Below, in pieces: positions 7,372 through 16,126 of a stretch of 32,750 nt of DNA. Below the pieces are notes generated by a model. The model did no database searches. It saw only the letters and a list, made by a program, of their open reading frames with translations, and was not told the DNA's origin. Numbering within the stretch: position 1 is the first letter of the stretch; each line of letters begins with the position of its first letter. The stretch is taken from positions 1 through 32,750 of the forward strand of contig NZ_WJBG01000097.1 of assembly GCF_009709555.1 (NCBI RefSeq), in the 5' to 3' direction. Position numbers and translations under genes: made by a program. Source of the stretch: Streptomyces blattellae (GTDB taxonomy: Bacteria; Actinomycetota; Actinomycetes; Streptomycetales; Streptomycetaceae).

Positions 7372-8412
7372 CTAGTCCGCTGCTGGGCGGGACGAGCCCT
7401 CGGCAGGTGCGGGCTCGGGGGTGTAGGGGTGGTGGCAGGCTGTGTCGTGGGCCTGGCTGAGAGGGGCCAGCGGTGGGTGCGTGGTGTGGCAGAGGTCGTC
7501 GGCGGACGGGCAGAGCGCGGCGAAGCCGCAGCCCGCGAGCTGCCGTCCGTCGACCACGTCGGGTGAGCTGCGGGAGGGCAGCCGGGTCACCGGTTCGGCG
7601 GAGATGTCCAGCGACGGTGCCGAGTCCTGCAGGATGACCGAGTACGGATGACGCGGCGCGTGCACGAGCTCCAGCGCGTCGGCCTGCTCGACGATCTTCC
7701 CGGCGTACATGACGGCCGTACGGTCGCACAGCGCGGCGATGACGCCGAGGTCGTGGGAGATGAACAGCATCGCGAGCCGGTTCTCGGAGCGCAGCTCGGA
7801 CAGCAGCTCCAGGATCTGCGCCTGGATCGACACGTCCAGCGCCGACACCGGCTCGTCGCAGACGAGGACTTCCGGCCGAAGGATCGTCGCGCGCGCGATG
7901 GCGGCGCGCTGGCACTGGCCGCCCGACACCTCGTGCGGCCGACGACTGGCCATCGCCGCGGTGATGCCCACCCGGTCGAGCTCCGCCAGTGCTCGGCGCC
8001 GGCGCTCGGCGGCCGAGTTCGTGCCGTGCACCCGCAGCGGTTCGGCGACCGAATCCAGCAGGGATCGCTTGGGGTTGAACGACGCGGCCGGGTTCTGGAA
8101 GATCGCCTGAACCGCCGCGCGCAGGCGTTTGTCCTTCGTCAGGCGTTTGTCATTCGTCACCACCTCGGTGCCGTGCAGCAGTACCCGCCCCGAGGTGAGG
8201 GGGGCAAGCCCGAGCATCGCGCGTGCCGTGGTCGACTTGCCGCAGCCGGACTCACCCACCAGGCCGAGGATCTCTCCCGGTCGCAGGGCAAGGGAGACGT
8301 TCGATATCGCCGGTGTGCCACTGCCGCCGTAGCGGACCGAGCCATTGACCAGTTCGAGCACCGGCGCCGCGGTTCCGGCCCCCACCGGCTCGTGGACCTC
8401 TGCCACGCTCAT
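7372..8412 (-). CDS. ABC transporter ATP-binding protein (DppF/OppF type)
   Basis: A 346-residue ATPase. Walker A is GESGCGKST (54-62), the signature is VSGGQCQRAAIARA, Walker B is VLVCDEPVSALD, and the switch histidine is in FISHDLGV. The C-terminal extension with HPYSVILQDS and a cysteine-rich segment (AGCGFAALCPSADDLCH) is the oligopeptide-transporter C-domain. The start is ATG 8412, which overlaps the TGA of the preceding ATPase gene (ATGA), so translation is coupled; the frame is open much further upstream but that part overlaps the preceding gene. It powers import at the inner membrane face with its paralogue. A 127-bp gap separates it from the binding-protein gene, which may have an additional promoter. 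Confidence 0.94.
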   Translation of the reverse strand: MSVAEVHEPVGAGTAAPVLELVNGSVRYGGSGTPAISNVSLALRPGEILGLVGESGCGKSTTARAMLGLAPLTSGRVLLHGTEVVTNDKRLTKDKRLRAAVQAIFQNPAASFNPKRSLLDSVAEPLRVHGTNSAAERRRRALAELDRVGITAAMASRRPHEVSGGQCQRAAIARATILRPEVLVCDEPVSALDVSIQAQILELLSELRSENRLAMLFISHDLGVIAALCDRTAVMYAGKIVEQADALELVHAPRHPYSVILQDSAPSLDISAEPVTRLPSRSSPDVVDGRQLAGCGFAALCPSADDLCHTTHPPLAPLSQAHDTACHHPYTPEPAPAEGSSRPAAD

Positions 8413-9476
8413 CGCAGCACCTCGCTCGACGTGGGGTGGGCGGGTGCCGGGCCCTGTCCCTGCCCGGCACCGCCGGGAGGCGTCACATCCGAGCCGGGAT
8501 GCCAGCAGGCGTATTCGTGCCCGGGTTCCCCTTCCACCTCGACCAGTGCCGGCGCAGCCTCGTGGCATGCGTCGCCGGCGTGAGCGCAGCGGGGTGAGAA
8601 CCGGCAGCCGGCGGGTGGATCTGCCAGGTTCGGGGGCAGCCCTCGGATCGGTCGCGGCAGGGTGCGCCGAGCGCCGTCGTGGCGTGGGATCGCCGCCATC
8701 AGTGCACTGGTGTACCGCATGGCCGGCCGTGCGAAGACGTGGGCGACCGGGCCTCGTTCGGCGATACGCCCCGCGTACATCACCGCGATCCGGTCGGTGT
8801 GCCGCCCGACGACACCGAGGTCGTGACTGATCATCACCAGTCCGATACGGAACTCGCGGCACAGCTCGTCGAACAGGTCGAGGATGCGGGCCTGCACCGT
8901 CACGTCGAGAGCGGTCGTCGGTTCGTCAGCGATGATCAGCTTGGGCCGGCAGGCTATCGCCATGGCGATGGCCACGCGCTGGCGCATGCCGCCGGACAGT
9001 TCGTGCGCACGGGCCTTCGCCCGCTGCGCCGCGAGCGGGACGCCCACCGTCTCGAGCAACTGGACGGCACGGGCTCCGGCTTCGCGGCGGGTGACGGAGG
9101 CATCGCGGCGCACCGCCTCGGCTATCTGCTCCCCGATCGGCATGATCGGATGGAGCGAGCTCAGTGGATCCTGGAAGACCATCGCGACGTCGCGACCCCA
9201 CATCGAGCGCCGGGACCGTTCGGAAAGGTCGAGCACGGAACGCCCGTCAAGGATCACCTCGCCCGTGACGCGCGCCGTCCGCGAGCGCGTCAAGCCCATG
9301 ATCGTGCGGGAAAGGACGCTCTTGCCCGAACCGGACTCCCCGACGATGCCGAGGCGTTCGCCGTAACCGAGGTCGAGGCTGACGTTGTCGACAGCACGGA
9401 CGGTTCCGTCGGCGGTCGGGAACTCCACGCGGAGATCCCGGACGGTGAGCAGTCGCTCCGTGGCTGCCTGGTTCAT
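8409..9476 (-). CDS. ABC transporter ATP-binding protein (DppD/OppD type)
   Basis: A 355-residue ATPase. Walker A is GESGSGKS (46-53), the signature is LSGGMRQRVAIAMA, Walker B is LIIADEPTTALD, and the H-loop is MISHDLGVV. The C-terminal Cys-containing domain (CRFSPRCAHAGDACH) is typical of OppD/DppD and can carry an iron-sulfur cluster in relatives. ATG 9476 overlaps the TGA of the permease gene before it, and its own TGA overlaps the next ATPase start. With the DppF-like subunit it forms the heterodimeric motor of the importer. Confidence 0.95.
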   Translation of the reverse strand: MNQAATERLLTVRDLRVEFPTADGTVRAVDNVSLDLGYGERLGIVGESGSGKSVLSRTIMGLTRSRTARVTGEVILDGRSVLDLSERSRRSMWGRDVAMVFQDPLSSLHPIMPIGEQIAEAVRRDASVTRREAGARAVQLLETVGVPLAAQRAKARAHELSGGMRQRVAIAMAIACRPKLIIADEPTTALDVTVQARILDLFDELCREFRIGLVMISHDLGVVGRHTDRIAVMYAGRIAERGPVAHVFARPAMRYTSALMAAIPRHDGARRTLPRPIRGLPPNLADPPAGCRFSPRCAHAGDACHEAAPALVEVEGEPGHEYACWHPGSDVTPPGGAGQGQGPAPAHPTSSEVLR

Positions 9477-10375
9477 CGGCCACCTCCGGTGTTTCCCGCG
9501 CGTCCGCCCAGGAAGCGGTCGGCGAGCAGGTTCAGACTCAGGATCGTGAGCAGCATGAACGCCGAAGGCACCGCGATCAGCGCAGGGTTGGAGCTGATGA
9601 AGCCGCGGCCGTAGTTGATCATCCCGCCCCAGCTCGTCACCGTGGGGGGCATGCCCATGCCCAGGAAGCTCAGGCCGCCCTCGATCAGGATCGCGTGGCC
9701 CACGCTGACCAGGGCGAACGCGAGCATCGCCTCGGTGATGTTGGGGAGAACGTCACGGCGCAGAATCGAACGGGCCGGAGTGCCGATCACCTGGCTCGCC
9801 TCCACGTACTCACGCCGCGCCACGGACAGGGTCTGCGCCTTGGCCAGTCGCACGAACACGGGACACATGGGCACCGCTATCGCGATCATCACGTTGGTGA
9901 TCGACTGCCCCAGGAACGACGCGAGGGCCAGCGCGAGGACGAGACCGGGAAAGGCGAGGACCACGTCCACGACGAATGAGGTGATCCGGTCCAGCCAACC
10001 GCCCAGATACCCCGCGAGCATGCCGATCGGCACGCCGACGAGCGCTGACGCCGCAACCGATCCGAAGCCGATCCACAGCGAGATCCTTGCTCCGGCCAGC
10101 GCACGGGCCAGCAGGTCACGGCCGTAGTTGTCCGTGCCGAGCCAGTGGTGCGCGGAAGGGCCGGTGAGCCGATCGGCCGGGGACATCGTGTCGGCGTCGA
10201 TGTTCAGCAGCGTCGGGAGGAACAGCATGCCGAACACGAGCAGGGCCAGCCACGACATCGCGAGCACGTCCGTGAGCCCCCACTGCCGACGCGCGCGCTT
10301 CACGGCGGGGCGCTCGCCCATCTCCGCCACGGCACTCGGCTCCGCGACGGCCGTCATACCTGCCTCCGGGCTCAT
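9473..10375 (-). CDS. ABC transporter permease (DppC/OppC type)
   Basis: A 300-residue inner-membrane permease. A cytoplasmic N-terminus is followed by a first membrane helix (VLAMSWLALLVFGMLFLPTL) and the DppC hallmark HWLGTDNYGRDLLARALAGA. The BPD_transp_1 domain follows with about five helices and the EAA-loop region (REYVEASQVIGTPARSILRR DVLPN). The ATG at 10375 overlaps the stop of the DppB-type gene. A longer open frame to 11017 exists but overlaps that gene and has no membrane-protein character, so I rejected it. It pairs with the 365-residue permease to form the channel. Confidence 0.94.
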   Translation of the reverse strand: MSPEAGMTAVAEPSAVAEMGERPAVKRARRQWGLTDVLAMSWLALLVFGMLFLPTLLNIDADTMSPADRLTGPSAHHWLGTDNYGRDLLARALAGARISLWIGFGSVAASALVGVPIGMLAGYLGGWLDRITSFVVDVVLAFPGLVLALALASFLGQSITNVMIAIAVPMCPVFVRLAKAQTLSVARREYVEASQVIGTPARSILRRDVLPNITEAMLAFALVSVGHAILIEGGLSFLGMGMPPTVTSWGGMINYGRGFISSNPALIAVPSAFMLLTILSLNLLADRFLGGRAGNTGGGR

Positions 10376-11469
10376 GCCACACGCTCCTTGACTCCAGCAG
10401 TCGAGGACGATGCCCCAAGGCGTGGGTCGATCACGCCGTACAGAAGATCGACGAACGCATTGACCAGTACGAACGCGATAGTGATCACCAAGACGATGCC
10501 CTGCACCGCGACGTAGTCCCGCCCGCTCACCGCGTGCGCCAACTCGGCGCCGAGGCCGGGCAGGCTGAACAGTGACTCGACGATCACATCCGCGCCGATC
10601 AGCGTGCCGACGGTCACGCCGACCGATGTCGTCAGGCCGAGCATGCTCGGCCTCATGGCGTGCCGCACGGCTGCTCTCGCGGGCGAGATTCCCTTTGCCC
10701 GCGCGACCGACATGAACTCCTGTCCGTACGTCTCGACCAGATCCGCCCGCAACACCCGCTGGTACAGCGCGAACGGCGCCGCGGCGAGAGAGAGGGCCGG
10801 CAGCAGGAGGGAACCGAGATGATTGCCCAGCCCCGTGCTCAGCGAGTTGTACCCACTGGCGGGATAGATGCCGAGCCGCACCGCGAAGACGTAGATCAGG
10901 ATGAAGCCGATGACGAAGCTCGGCGTCGACAGCACTCCGAACACCCAGAGGCTGATGCCCCGATCGACCAGCGAGCCCCGCTTGGCCGCCGCCACCACGG
11001 CGGACGGGATCGCGCACACCAGCGCTATCAGCTGGCTGATGAGAATGAGTTCGAGGGTCACCGGGGCGCGCTGAGCGATGATCTCCGAGACCGGCTGCCC
11101 CGACACGTAGGAGCGCCCGAGATCGCCGGTGAGGGCGTGGCCCAGCCAGGTGAAGAACCGGGAGAGCAACGGCTGGTCGAGGCCCAGCTCATGCCGCAGC
11201 GATCGCACCGCCTCCGGCGACGAGCCGGCCACTCCGAGGATCGTCCGGGCGGGGTCGCCGGGCAGCAGGTTGAGGCTGAGGAAGCACAGCACCGACACCA
11301 CGAACAGCACCGCGGCCAGGCGCAGCAGCCTGAGCAGGAAAAGGCGGGCGAGTCTCCAGTTTCTCGTCGTCTTTCTCGTCGTCTTTCTCGTCGTCTTTCT
11401 CGTCGTCTTTCTCGTCGTCTTTCTCGTCGTCTCTCTCGTCGTCTCTCTCGTCATCGCGTTTCCTGTCAT
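10372..11469 (-). CDS. ABC transporter permease (DppB/OppB type) with a repeat-encoded N-terminus
   Basis: A 365-residue permease. The first membrane helix (RLARLFLLRLLRLAAVLFVV) leads into the DppB consensus FLSLNLLPGDPARTIL, a periplasmic loop, four or five more helices and the EAA region with QEFMSVARAKGISPARAAVR. Before the first helix there is an unusual cytoplasmic tail of TTRK repeats, encoded by a 12-bp tandem repeat (11361-11456) and strongly basic. ATG 11469 overlaps the rhamnosidase TGA (ATGA); a second in-frame ATG at 11454 is also inside the coupling zone. Homologues normally start close to the first helix, so the tail is an addition. Confidence 0.92.
   Translation of the reverse strand: MTGNAMTRETTRETTRKTTRKTTRKTTRKTTRKTTRNWRLARLFLLRLLRLAAVLFVVSVLCFLSLNLLPGDPARTILGVAGSSPEAVRSLRHELGLDQPLLSRFFTWLGHALTGDLGRSYVSGQPVSEIIAQRAPVTLELILISQLIALVCAIPSAVVAAAKRGSLVDRGISLWVFGVLSTPSFVIGFILIYVFAVRLGIYPASGYNSLSTGLGNHLGSLLLPALSLAAAPFALYQRVLRADLVETYGQEFMSVARAKGISPARAAVRHAMRPSMLGLTTSVGVTVGTLIGADVIVESLFSLPGLGAELAHAVSGRDYVAVQGIVLVITIAFVLVNAFVDLLYGVIDPRLGASSSTAGVKERVA
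11361..11456 (-). repeat. 12-bp tandem repeat in a permease gene
   Basis: Six perfect copies of TTCTCGTCGTCT (plus strand) run from 11361 to 11432, followed by one copy with a single change (11433-11444) and one partial copy (11445-11456). On the coding strand each unit gives the four residues Thr-Thr-Arg-Lys, so copy-number change would keep the frame. The repeat lies at codons 5 to 36 of the DppB-type permease. Confidence 0.95.
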
Positions 11470-14243
11470 CGCGACATCAGCCCCCCGACGAGCCCCCGCA
11501 CGCGCAAGCCGTGTCGGCCGGGACCGAGGACCGTCTCGTCGCCTCGCTCCTCGCCGTCCACTTCGAGTCGGCCGCCGGACGGCACCCGCACCCGGGCGGT
11601 CGCCGCGCCGGGCACCTGGATGTCGTGCTCGACGACGTCGCCGTTCCATCGCCACGAGCTCTCGACGGCACCGGCACGGCTGAGGTAGGAGGCCCTGGCC
11701 CATTCGAGGGCACGGGGGTAGAGCGAAGCGATGGACACCTCGCCCGTCCACGTCAGGGTCGACGCGTCGAGTCCGGCGATGCCCTCGAAGAGGAACTGCC
11801 CCACCGATCCGAGCGCGCAGTGGTTGAAGGAGTTCATCTCCGCGGTCGAGAGCGTGCCGTCCGGTTTGATCCCGTCCCACTTCTCCCAGATCGTCGTCCC
11901 GCCGGACGCGAGCATGTAGAGCCAGCTCGGCATCTCCTGGCGCAGCAGCAGCTCGACCGCGTACTCGGCGTGTCCGTGCCGGGCGAGAGCCGGCAGCACA
12001 TGCTGTACGCCGTGGATGCCGGTGGTGATGTGGCCCCTGCGTACGACCGCCGCCCGCAGGTGCGCGGCGGCCAGTTCGGCGTCCGGCCCGTCGAGCAGGC
12101 CGAAGCCGATGGCCTGCGCGTACGCCGTCTGGGTCGCGTCCTCGATGCTCCCGTCCGGCAGCACGAAGGCGGTGCGGTAGGCCCGCCTGATCTCCTCGGC
12201 CCGGTGTTTCAGGCGTGCCGCCTCGGCGTCCTCGCCGAGCCAGGCCGCGATCTCGGCGAGCTGGACGAACGAGCGGTAGCTGTGCGCGGTGTCGTGGATC
12301 GGGTGCGGAGTGGTCGAATAGGCGCCGGTGTAGGCGTAGCCGGTGTGCAACGACAGGCCCTCGCGTTCGGGGAGCGACAGCCAGTCGCCGAAATCGGAAC
12401 CGACCTCGTTGATGCGCAGCCCGTCCGGGTTGGCCCGGTCGACGTGCGCGAGGAAGGCCCGCATCGAGGGGAACAGCCGTGCCGCGGCCGACAGGTCGCC
12501 GTAGCGCTGGACCAGCAGGTGGACGAGCCGTATGTAGCCGTCCGACCATCCCGGGGCTCCGGGCCTGGAGTCGGCCGGCGGGACGGCGGGTGCCCAGTTG
12601 CGGATCTCCCCGTCGGGGCCCTGGGCGTCGGCGACGTCCTGGGTGAACTTGACCAGGAACGCGGCCAGGTCGAAGTGGTAGGCGGCGGTCTGCCCGATCG
12701 CCCCGGCGTCGCCCAGCCAGCCGTGGCGCTCGTCGCGCTGCGGGCAGTCGGTGGCGACCTCCAGGAAGTTGTCGCGAACGGTCCATTCGATCATGCGGGC
12801 GAGGCGGTCCAGCCGCTCGTCGGAGCAGGCGAACGAGCCGACCTGGGCGGGCAGCCCGGTGATGGACACGGCCTCGATCTCGGTCGTGGGCAGCAACTCC
12901 AGCTGACCGTAAGGCTCGGCGCTCGGGAGTCCCCACACCTCGGCGTAGCGGAACCCGTGCATGGTAAAGGAAGGCTCCAGCTCGTGCGGCCCGGCATCGG
13001 GCACGACATAGCGGTCCTCCTGGAACGCGCCCCGCAGGTTGTCGCGGTACACGAGCTTCTCCGGCGTGAGGACCTCACCGTGACGCACGATCAGCTCGAC
13101 CGGGGGCAGGCACGTGGTGCGCAGCCTGGTCCACCCGACCAGGTTCTGACCGAAGTCGAAGACCGCCGGCCCTCGCGCGTGCTGGTGCACCAGCACACCT
13201 TTGTGGTGGGCGAACCGGGTGATCGGGTCATGCGGCTGCGGCACCACCTCCGCGCCGGGCTCCGCCACGAGTTCGGCCGCGGCCCACTGCCCGTCGTCGA
13301 ATCCGGCCTCGCGCCAGCCCTCGGGTTCCTGGCGCAGGTCCTGGAGCTCGCCGCACAGCAGGTCGGAGGCCAGCAGCGCACCCTGAGCCGCACGCCAGTG
13401 CTCGCCGGTCGTGGCCAGAACATCGCGGTGCGGGCCCTCGCCCGACTCTAGTTGGGCGAGCACCGCCGGGTGGGCACCGTAGAAGCCGGGCTCACGCATG
13501 AGTCCCAGCCGGCCCGCGTACCACCCCTTGGCCAGCGTGACGGCGAGGACGTTGCGTCCCGCTCGCAGTGCCGGACCGCAGTCGTAGGTCTGGTGGTGCA
13601 CACGGGTGCGGTAGTCGGTCCATCCCGGGCGGTACAGCGCGTCGGCGGTGAGTTCGACGCCGTTGAGCCACACGCGGTACAGGCCCAGAGCCGTGATGTA
13701 GAGGCGGGAGGAGGCGGCTGCGGCCGCGTCGTCCACGTCGAACGCGTGACGCAGGTACGGACATGGATCCCACGACTCGCGGGGGAACGCGGGCGGTGGC
13801 GTGGTGATCCACTGTGCCGACCATTCGGCGCGCGAGGCCAGGCCGGCCTCGAAGGACGCCACCGGACTGGTCACCGTCTGCCCGGACGCCGTTGCTGCCG
13901 TCACCTGCCAGTAACGCCGCTCCCGGGACTTCAGCGAGGGATCGTCGTACTCCAGCCATGGTCGCGCACTGGTTCCCCGCCATGAGCAACTCCCCCCGCC
14001 GAGCAGGCCGTCCGGCGTGGCGGCGACCGCGACCCGGAAGGGGGCCGAGCGGTCGAGGCCGGCATGGGCGGCCACCGCCCAGCTCAGGAGAGTCGGGTTC
14101 AGCGCTGGGATTCCGAGCGGATCCCTCCGCCCACCTGCACGCAGCGAGTAGAGGGCGCCCGGCGTCTCGGTGGGCGGGGTCACGATGGCTGACCGCTCTT
14201 GGCGAGATGAAGAAGAGACGTCTGCATGCGATGCACGGTTCAC
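11466..14243 (-). CDS. Alpha-L-rhamnosidase, glycoside hydrolase family 78
   Basis: A 925-residue GH78 enzyme that removes terminal alpha-L-rhamnose from glycosides. N-terminal beta domains (YWQVTAATASGQ, then SAQWIT, then the lectin-like LYITALGLYRVWLNG) precede the (alpha/alpha)6 barrel. Family markers are DFGQNLVGWTRLR, DCPQRDERHGWLGDAG, which holds the catalytic Asp/Glu pair, and TTIWEKWDG, whose Glu is the likely base. No signal peptide is visible, so the enzyme is probably cytoplasmic and acts on imported substrate. It heads the operon and its stop overlaps the first permease start. The GTG at 14243 has GGAGG too close to it, and the GTG at 14183 (residue 21) is an alternative; both precede recognisable homology. 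Two operator-like palindromes lie upstream. Confidence 0.93.
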   Translation of the reverse strand: MNRASHADVSSSSRQERSAIVTPPTETPGALYSLRAGGRRDPLGIPALNPTLLSWAVAAHAGLDRSAPFRVAVAATPDGLLGGGSCSWRGTSARPWLEYDDPSLKSRERRYWQVTAATASGQTVTSPVASFEAGLASRAEWSAQWITTPPPAFPRESWDPCPYLRHAFDVDDAAAAASSRLYITALGLYRVWLNGVELTADALYRPGWTDYRTRVHHQTYDCGPALRAGRNVLAVTLAKGWYAGRLGLMREPGFYGAHPAVLAQLESGEGPHRDVLATTGEHWRAAQGALLASDLLCGELQDLRQEPEGWREAGFDDGQWAAAELVAEPGAEVVPQPHDPITRFAHHKGVLVHQHARGPAVFDFGQNLVGWTRLRTTCLPPVELIVRHGEVLTPEKLVYRDNLRGAFQEDRYVVPDAGPHELEPSFTMHGFRYAEVWGLPSAEPYGQLELLPTTEIEAVSITGLPAQVGSFACSDERLDRLARMIEWTVRDNFLEVATDCPQRDERHGWLGDAGAIGQTAAYHFDLAAFLVKFTQDVADAQGPDGEIRNWAPAVPPADSRPGAPGWSDGYIRLVHLLVQRYGDLSAAARLFPSMRAFLAHVDRANPDGLRINEVGSDFGDWLSLPEREGLSLHTGYAYTGAYSTTPHPIHDTAHSYRSFVQLAEIAAWLGEDAEAARLKHRAEEIRRAYRTAFVLPDGSIEDATQTAYAQAIGFGLLDGPDAELAAAHLRAAVVRRGHITTGIHGVQHVLPALARHGHAEYAVELLLRQEMPSWLYMLASGGTTIWEKWDGIKPDGTLSTAEMNSFNHCALGSVGQFLFEGIAGLDASTLTWTGEVSIASLYPRALEWARASYLSRAGAVESSWRWNGDVVEHDIQVPGAATARVRVPSGGRLEVDGEERGDETVLGPGRHGLRVRGLVGGLMSR

Positions 14244-14281
14244 CCTCCGTCGTCAGCGTTGACCCGAAGCCGTTTCGCCGG

Positions 14282-14298
14282 AAGCGTGCGGCACGCTT
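14282..14298. promoter_or_regulatory. 17-bp palindrome in the rhamnosidase leader
   Basis: AAGCGTG-CGG-CACGCTT is a perfect 7-bp inverted repeat with a 3-bp centre. It lies 39 bp upstream of the rhamnosidase GTG and just downstream of the minus-strand TTGACA. It could be a second operator overlapping the -10 region, or a short RNA hairpin in the 5' leader. Confidence 0.5.
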
Positions 14299-14306
14299 TC
14301 ATTGCG

Positions 14307-14312
14307 TGTCAA
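14307..14312 (-). promoter_or_regulatory. Candidate -35 element of the rhamnosidase operon
   Basis: A perfect TTGACA reads on the minus strand 13 bp downstream of the first GGTTCA-N6-TGAACC palindrome. No good -10 is seen at 17-18 bp; in streptomycetes -10 elements are often poor. The mirrored arrangement with the plus-strand promoter supports it. Confidence 0.45.
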
Positions 14313-14325
14313 CCATGAAAACCAT

Positions 14326-14343
14326 GGTTCATGGTGGTGAACC
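14326..14343. promoter_or_regulatory. Operator-like palindrome 1 (GGTTCA-N6-TGAACC), probably for the local IclR
   Basis: GGTTCATGGTGGTGAACC has perfect 6-bp arms around a 6-bp spacer. It lies just upstream of the minus-strand TTGACA that would drive the rhamnosidase operon. The same arms and spacer length recur 85 bp to the right, and the arms recur before iclR. IclR proteins bind as dimers to such palindromes. The repetition is seen; assignment to this IclR is inference. Confidence 0.7.
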
Positions 14344-14410
14344 TCTGGGCGCCCGAATGCGCCGCATGATCACTTCATCGGCATCCCTGAACCGCCCAGA
14401 CAACGCACTA

Positions 14411-14428
14411 GGTTCACTTACCTGAACC
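14411..14428. promoter_or_regulatory. Operator-like palindrome 2 (GGTTCA-N6-TGAACC)
   Basis: GGTTCACTTACCTGAACC has the same arms and spacer length as the site at 14326. It ends two bases before the plus-strand TTGACA (14431), a position suited either to activation or to blocking polymerase. Confidence 0.7.
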
Positions 14429-14430
14429 CA

Positions 14431-14459
14431 TTGACAGCATGTAGAACTCAACTCACCAT
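14431..14459 (+). promoter_or_regulatory. Candidate promoter of the acyl-CoA ligase operon
   Basis: A perfect TTGACA at 14431-14436 is followed after 17 bp by CACCAT, which matches only the A and T of a TAnnnT-type -10. It is 33-61 bp upstream of the CoA ligase ATG and directly follows operator-like palindrome 2. Confidence 0.45.
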
Positions 14460-14491
14460 GGGCCGGGCCGCCAGAGTGAGGTGAGAGCCCT

Positions 14492-16090
14492 ATGAAGTGC
14501 AGCACCCGCGCGGACTCGCCGTCCCCCGGCCCCTGGGTCGAACCGCTGACACCCGTCGTCTTCCTGGATCGGTCGGCTGACGTCCACGCCGACCGCACCG
14601 CGGTGGTCGACGGGGAACTCCGGCTGACCTACGCGGAGTTCCGGAACCGCTGCCTGCGTCAGGCCGGGCTGCTGGCGAGCCGTGGCGTGACTCCCGGGGA
14701 CCGGGTGGCCGTGCTGGCACCCAACAACCACGTCCTGCTTGACTCCCACTTCGGCGTCCCCTACGCCGGTGGCGTGCTGGTCGCGCTCAACATCCGGTTG
14801 TCTGCCGCCGAGTTGAGCTACATCGTCGAGCACTGCGGAGCGAAAACGCTCGTCCACGATCCGGCCTTCGCCGAACAGGCCGCGACGATCGCCCGCCATC
14901 TGGCCGACGCCGGTACGCACCTGGACCTTCTCGCGGCCGATGACGAGTACGAACGGCTGCTCGCAAGGGCCGACACGCATCGTGCCGCGACCGACGACGA
15001 GCGCGGCCTGATCGCGCTGAACTACACCAGCGGCACGACCGGACGCCCCAAGGGGGTGATGTACCACCATCGCGGCGCCTACCTGCAGTCGCTGGCGATG
15101 GTGAGCCACTTCGCCTTGAACGCCGACACCGTCTACCTGTGGACACTGCCGATGTTCCACTGCAACGGCTGGTGCTTCACCTGGGCGGTGACCGCCGCCG
15201 GGGGCACACATGTCTGCCTGCCCCGGCCGGAGCCGGACGAGGCATGGCGGCTGCTCGCCGCTGAGGGCGCGACCACCTTGTGCGCGGCACCGACCGTGCT
15301 GATCTCACTCATCGAAGCCGATGCGGCGGCTCCACTGCGGGGCACGCCGGCCCATGTCGCCGTCGGCGGAGCCCCGCCCTCCCCCGCCCTGCTCAAGCGT
15401 TGCGCCGAACTGGGCCTGGCCATAACCCACCTGTACGGGCTCACCGAGTCCTTCGGGCCGGCCGTGATCTGCGATTGGCGCAGCGAATGGGACGCACTGC
15501 CCGTGAGCGAGCAGGCGGTGCTGAAAGCCCGGCAGGGCGTGCCCAATGTGATCGGCGGGCAGTTGCGGGTGCTGGACCGGTGGGGCAACGACGTCCCCCG
15601 TGACGGCAGCACGCTCGGCGAGGTGGTACTGCGGGGCAACAACGTCATGCTCGGCTACTACCGGGACGAGGACGCGACTCGCGCCGCGATCCAGGACGGC
15701 TGGCTGCGCACCGGCGACCTGGGAGTGCTGCACCCCGACGGCTACCTCGAACTACGGGACCGGGCCAAGGACGTGATCGTCTCCGGTGGGGAGAACATCT
15801 CCTCCATCGAGGTCGAGGCGGCGCTGGCCGGCCATCCGGCGGTGCTGGAAGCGGCCGTGGTCGCCGTACCCGACGCACGGTGGGGCGAACGGCCGGTCGC
15901 CTGGGTGACCCTGCGCCGCGGAGCGGTGGCCACAGCGGATGAGCTGCGTGCGCATGTGCGCACGCGTCTGGCCGGCTTCAAGGTGCCCGATCGAGTCGAG
16001 TTCGGCGAACTGCCGAAGACCGCATCCGGGAAGATCCGCAAGGCCGAGTTGCGCAGACAGGCCCGCGAGGGACACTCAAGTGCCCGATAA
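14492..16090 (+). CDS. AMP-dependent acyl-CoA synthetase/ligase
   Basis: A 532-residue member of the ANL adenylating family, normal length. Motifs in order: the phosphate loop YTSGTTGRPKGV (about 178-189), the LYGLTE adenine-binding motif, GWLRTGDLG, the hinge RDRAKDVIVSGGENISS, and the catalytic Lys in KTASGKIRKAELR near the C-terminus. It activates a carboxylic acid as an acyl-AMP and then forms a CoA thioester. The overall pattern (LPMFHCNGWC) resembles the medium/long-chain and aryl acyl-CoA ligase branch. The neighbouring rhamnosidase makes an acid-bearing aglycone a possible substrate. First gene of the plus-strand operon, 66 bp before iclR. Confidence 0.93.
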   Translation: MKCSTRADSPSPGPWVEPLTPVVFLDRSADVHADRTAVVDGELRLTYAEFRNRCLRQAGLLASRGVTPGDRVAVLAPNNHVLLDSHFGVPYAGGVLVALNIRLSAAELSYIVEHCGAKTLVHDPAFAEQAATIARHLADAGTHLDLLAADDEYERLLARADTHRAATDDERGLIALNYTSGTTGRPKGVMYHHRGAYLQSLAMVSHFALNADTVYLWTLPMFHCNGWCFTWAVTAAGGTHVCLPRPEPDEAWRLLAAEGATTLCAAPTVLISLIEADAAAPLRGTPAHVAVGGAPPSPALLKRCAELGLAITHLYGLTESFGPAVICDWRSEWDALPVSEQAVLKARQGVPNVIGGQLRVLDRWGNDVPRDGSTLGEVVLRGNNVMLGYYRDEDATRAAIQDGWLRTGDLGVLHPDGYLELRDRAKDVIVSGGENISSIEVEAALAGHPAVLEAAVVAVPDARWGERPVAWVTLRRGAVATADELRAHVRTRLAGFKVPDRVEFGELPKTASGKIRKAELRRQAREGHSSAR

Positions 16091-16126
16091 ACCAAGGTCG
16101 TTGGTACGGTACCGGCAGCGACCGAC

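Noticed and set aside
10376..11017. Upstream extension of the DppC-type permease frame
   Set aside because: It overlaps the DppB-type gene in another frame and lacks membrane-protein character; the ATG at 10375 overlaps the upstream stop, as in the rest of the operon.
11361..11456. Possible CRISPR array
   Set aside because: Units are 12 bp, contiguous and without spacers, and they encode residues inside a permease gene.
11511..13451. Long plus-strand open frame (646 codons) opposite the rhamnosidase gene
   Set aside because: It is the antisense shadow of a clear GH78 gene; its translation is Arg/Gly/Val-rich low-complexity sequence with no family features.
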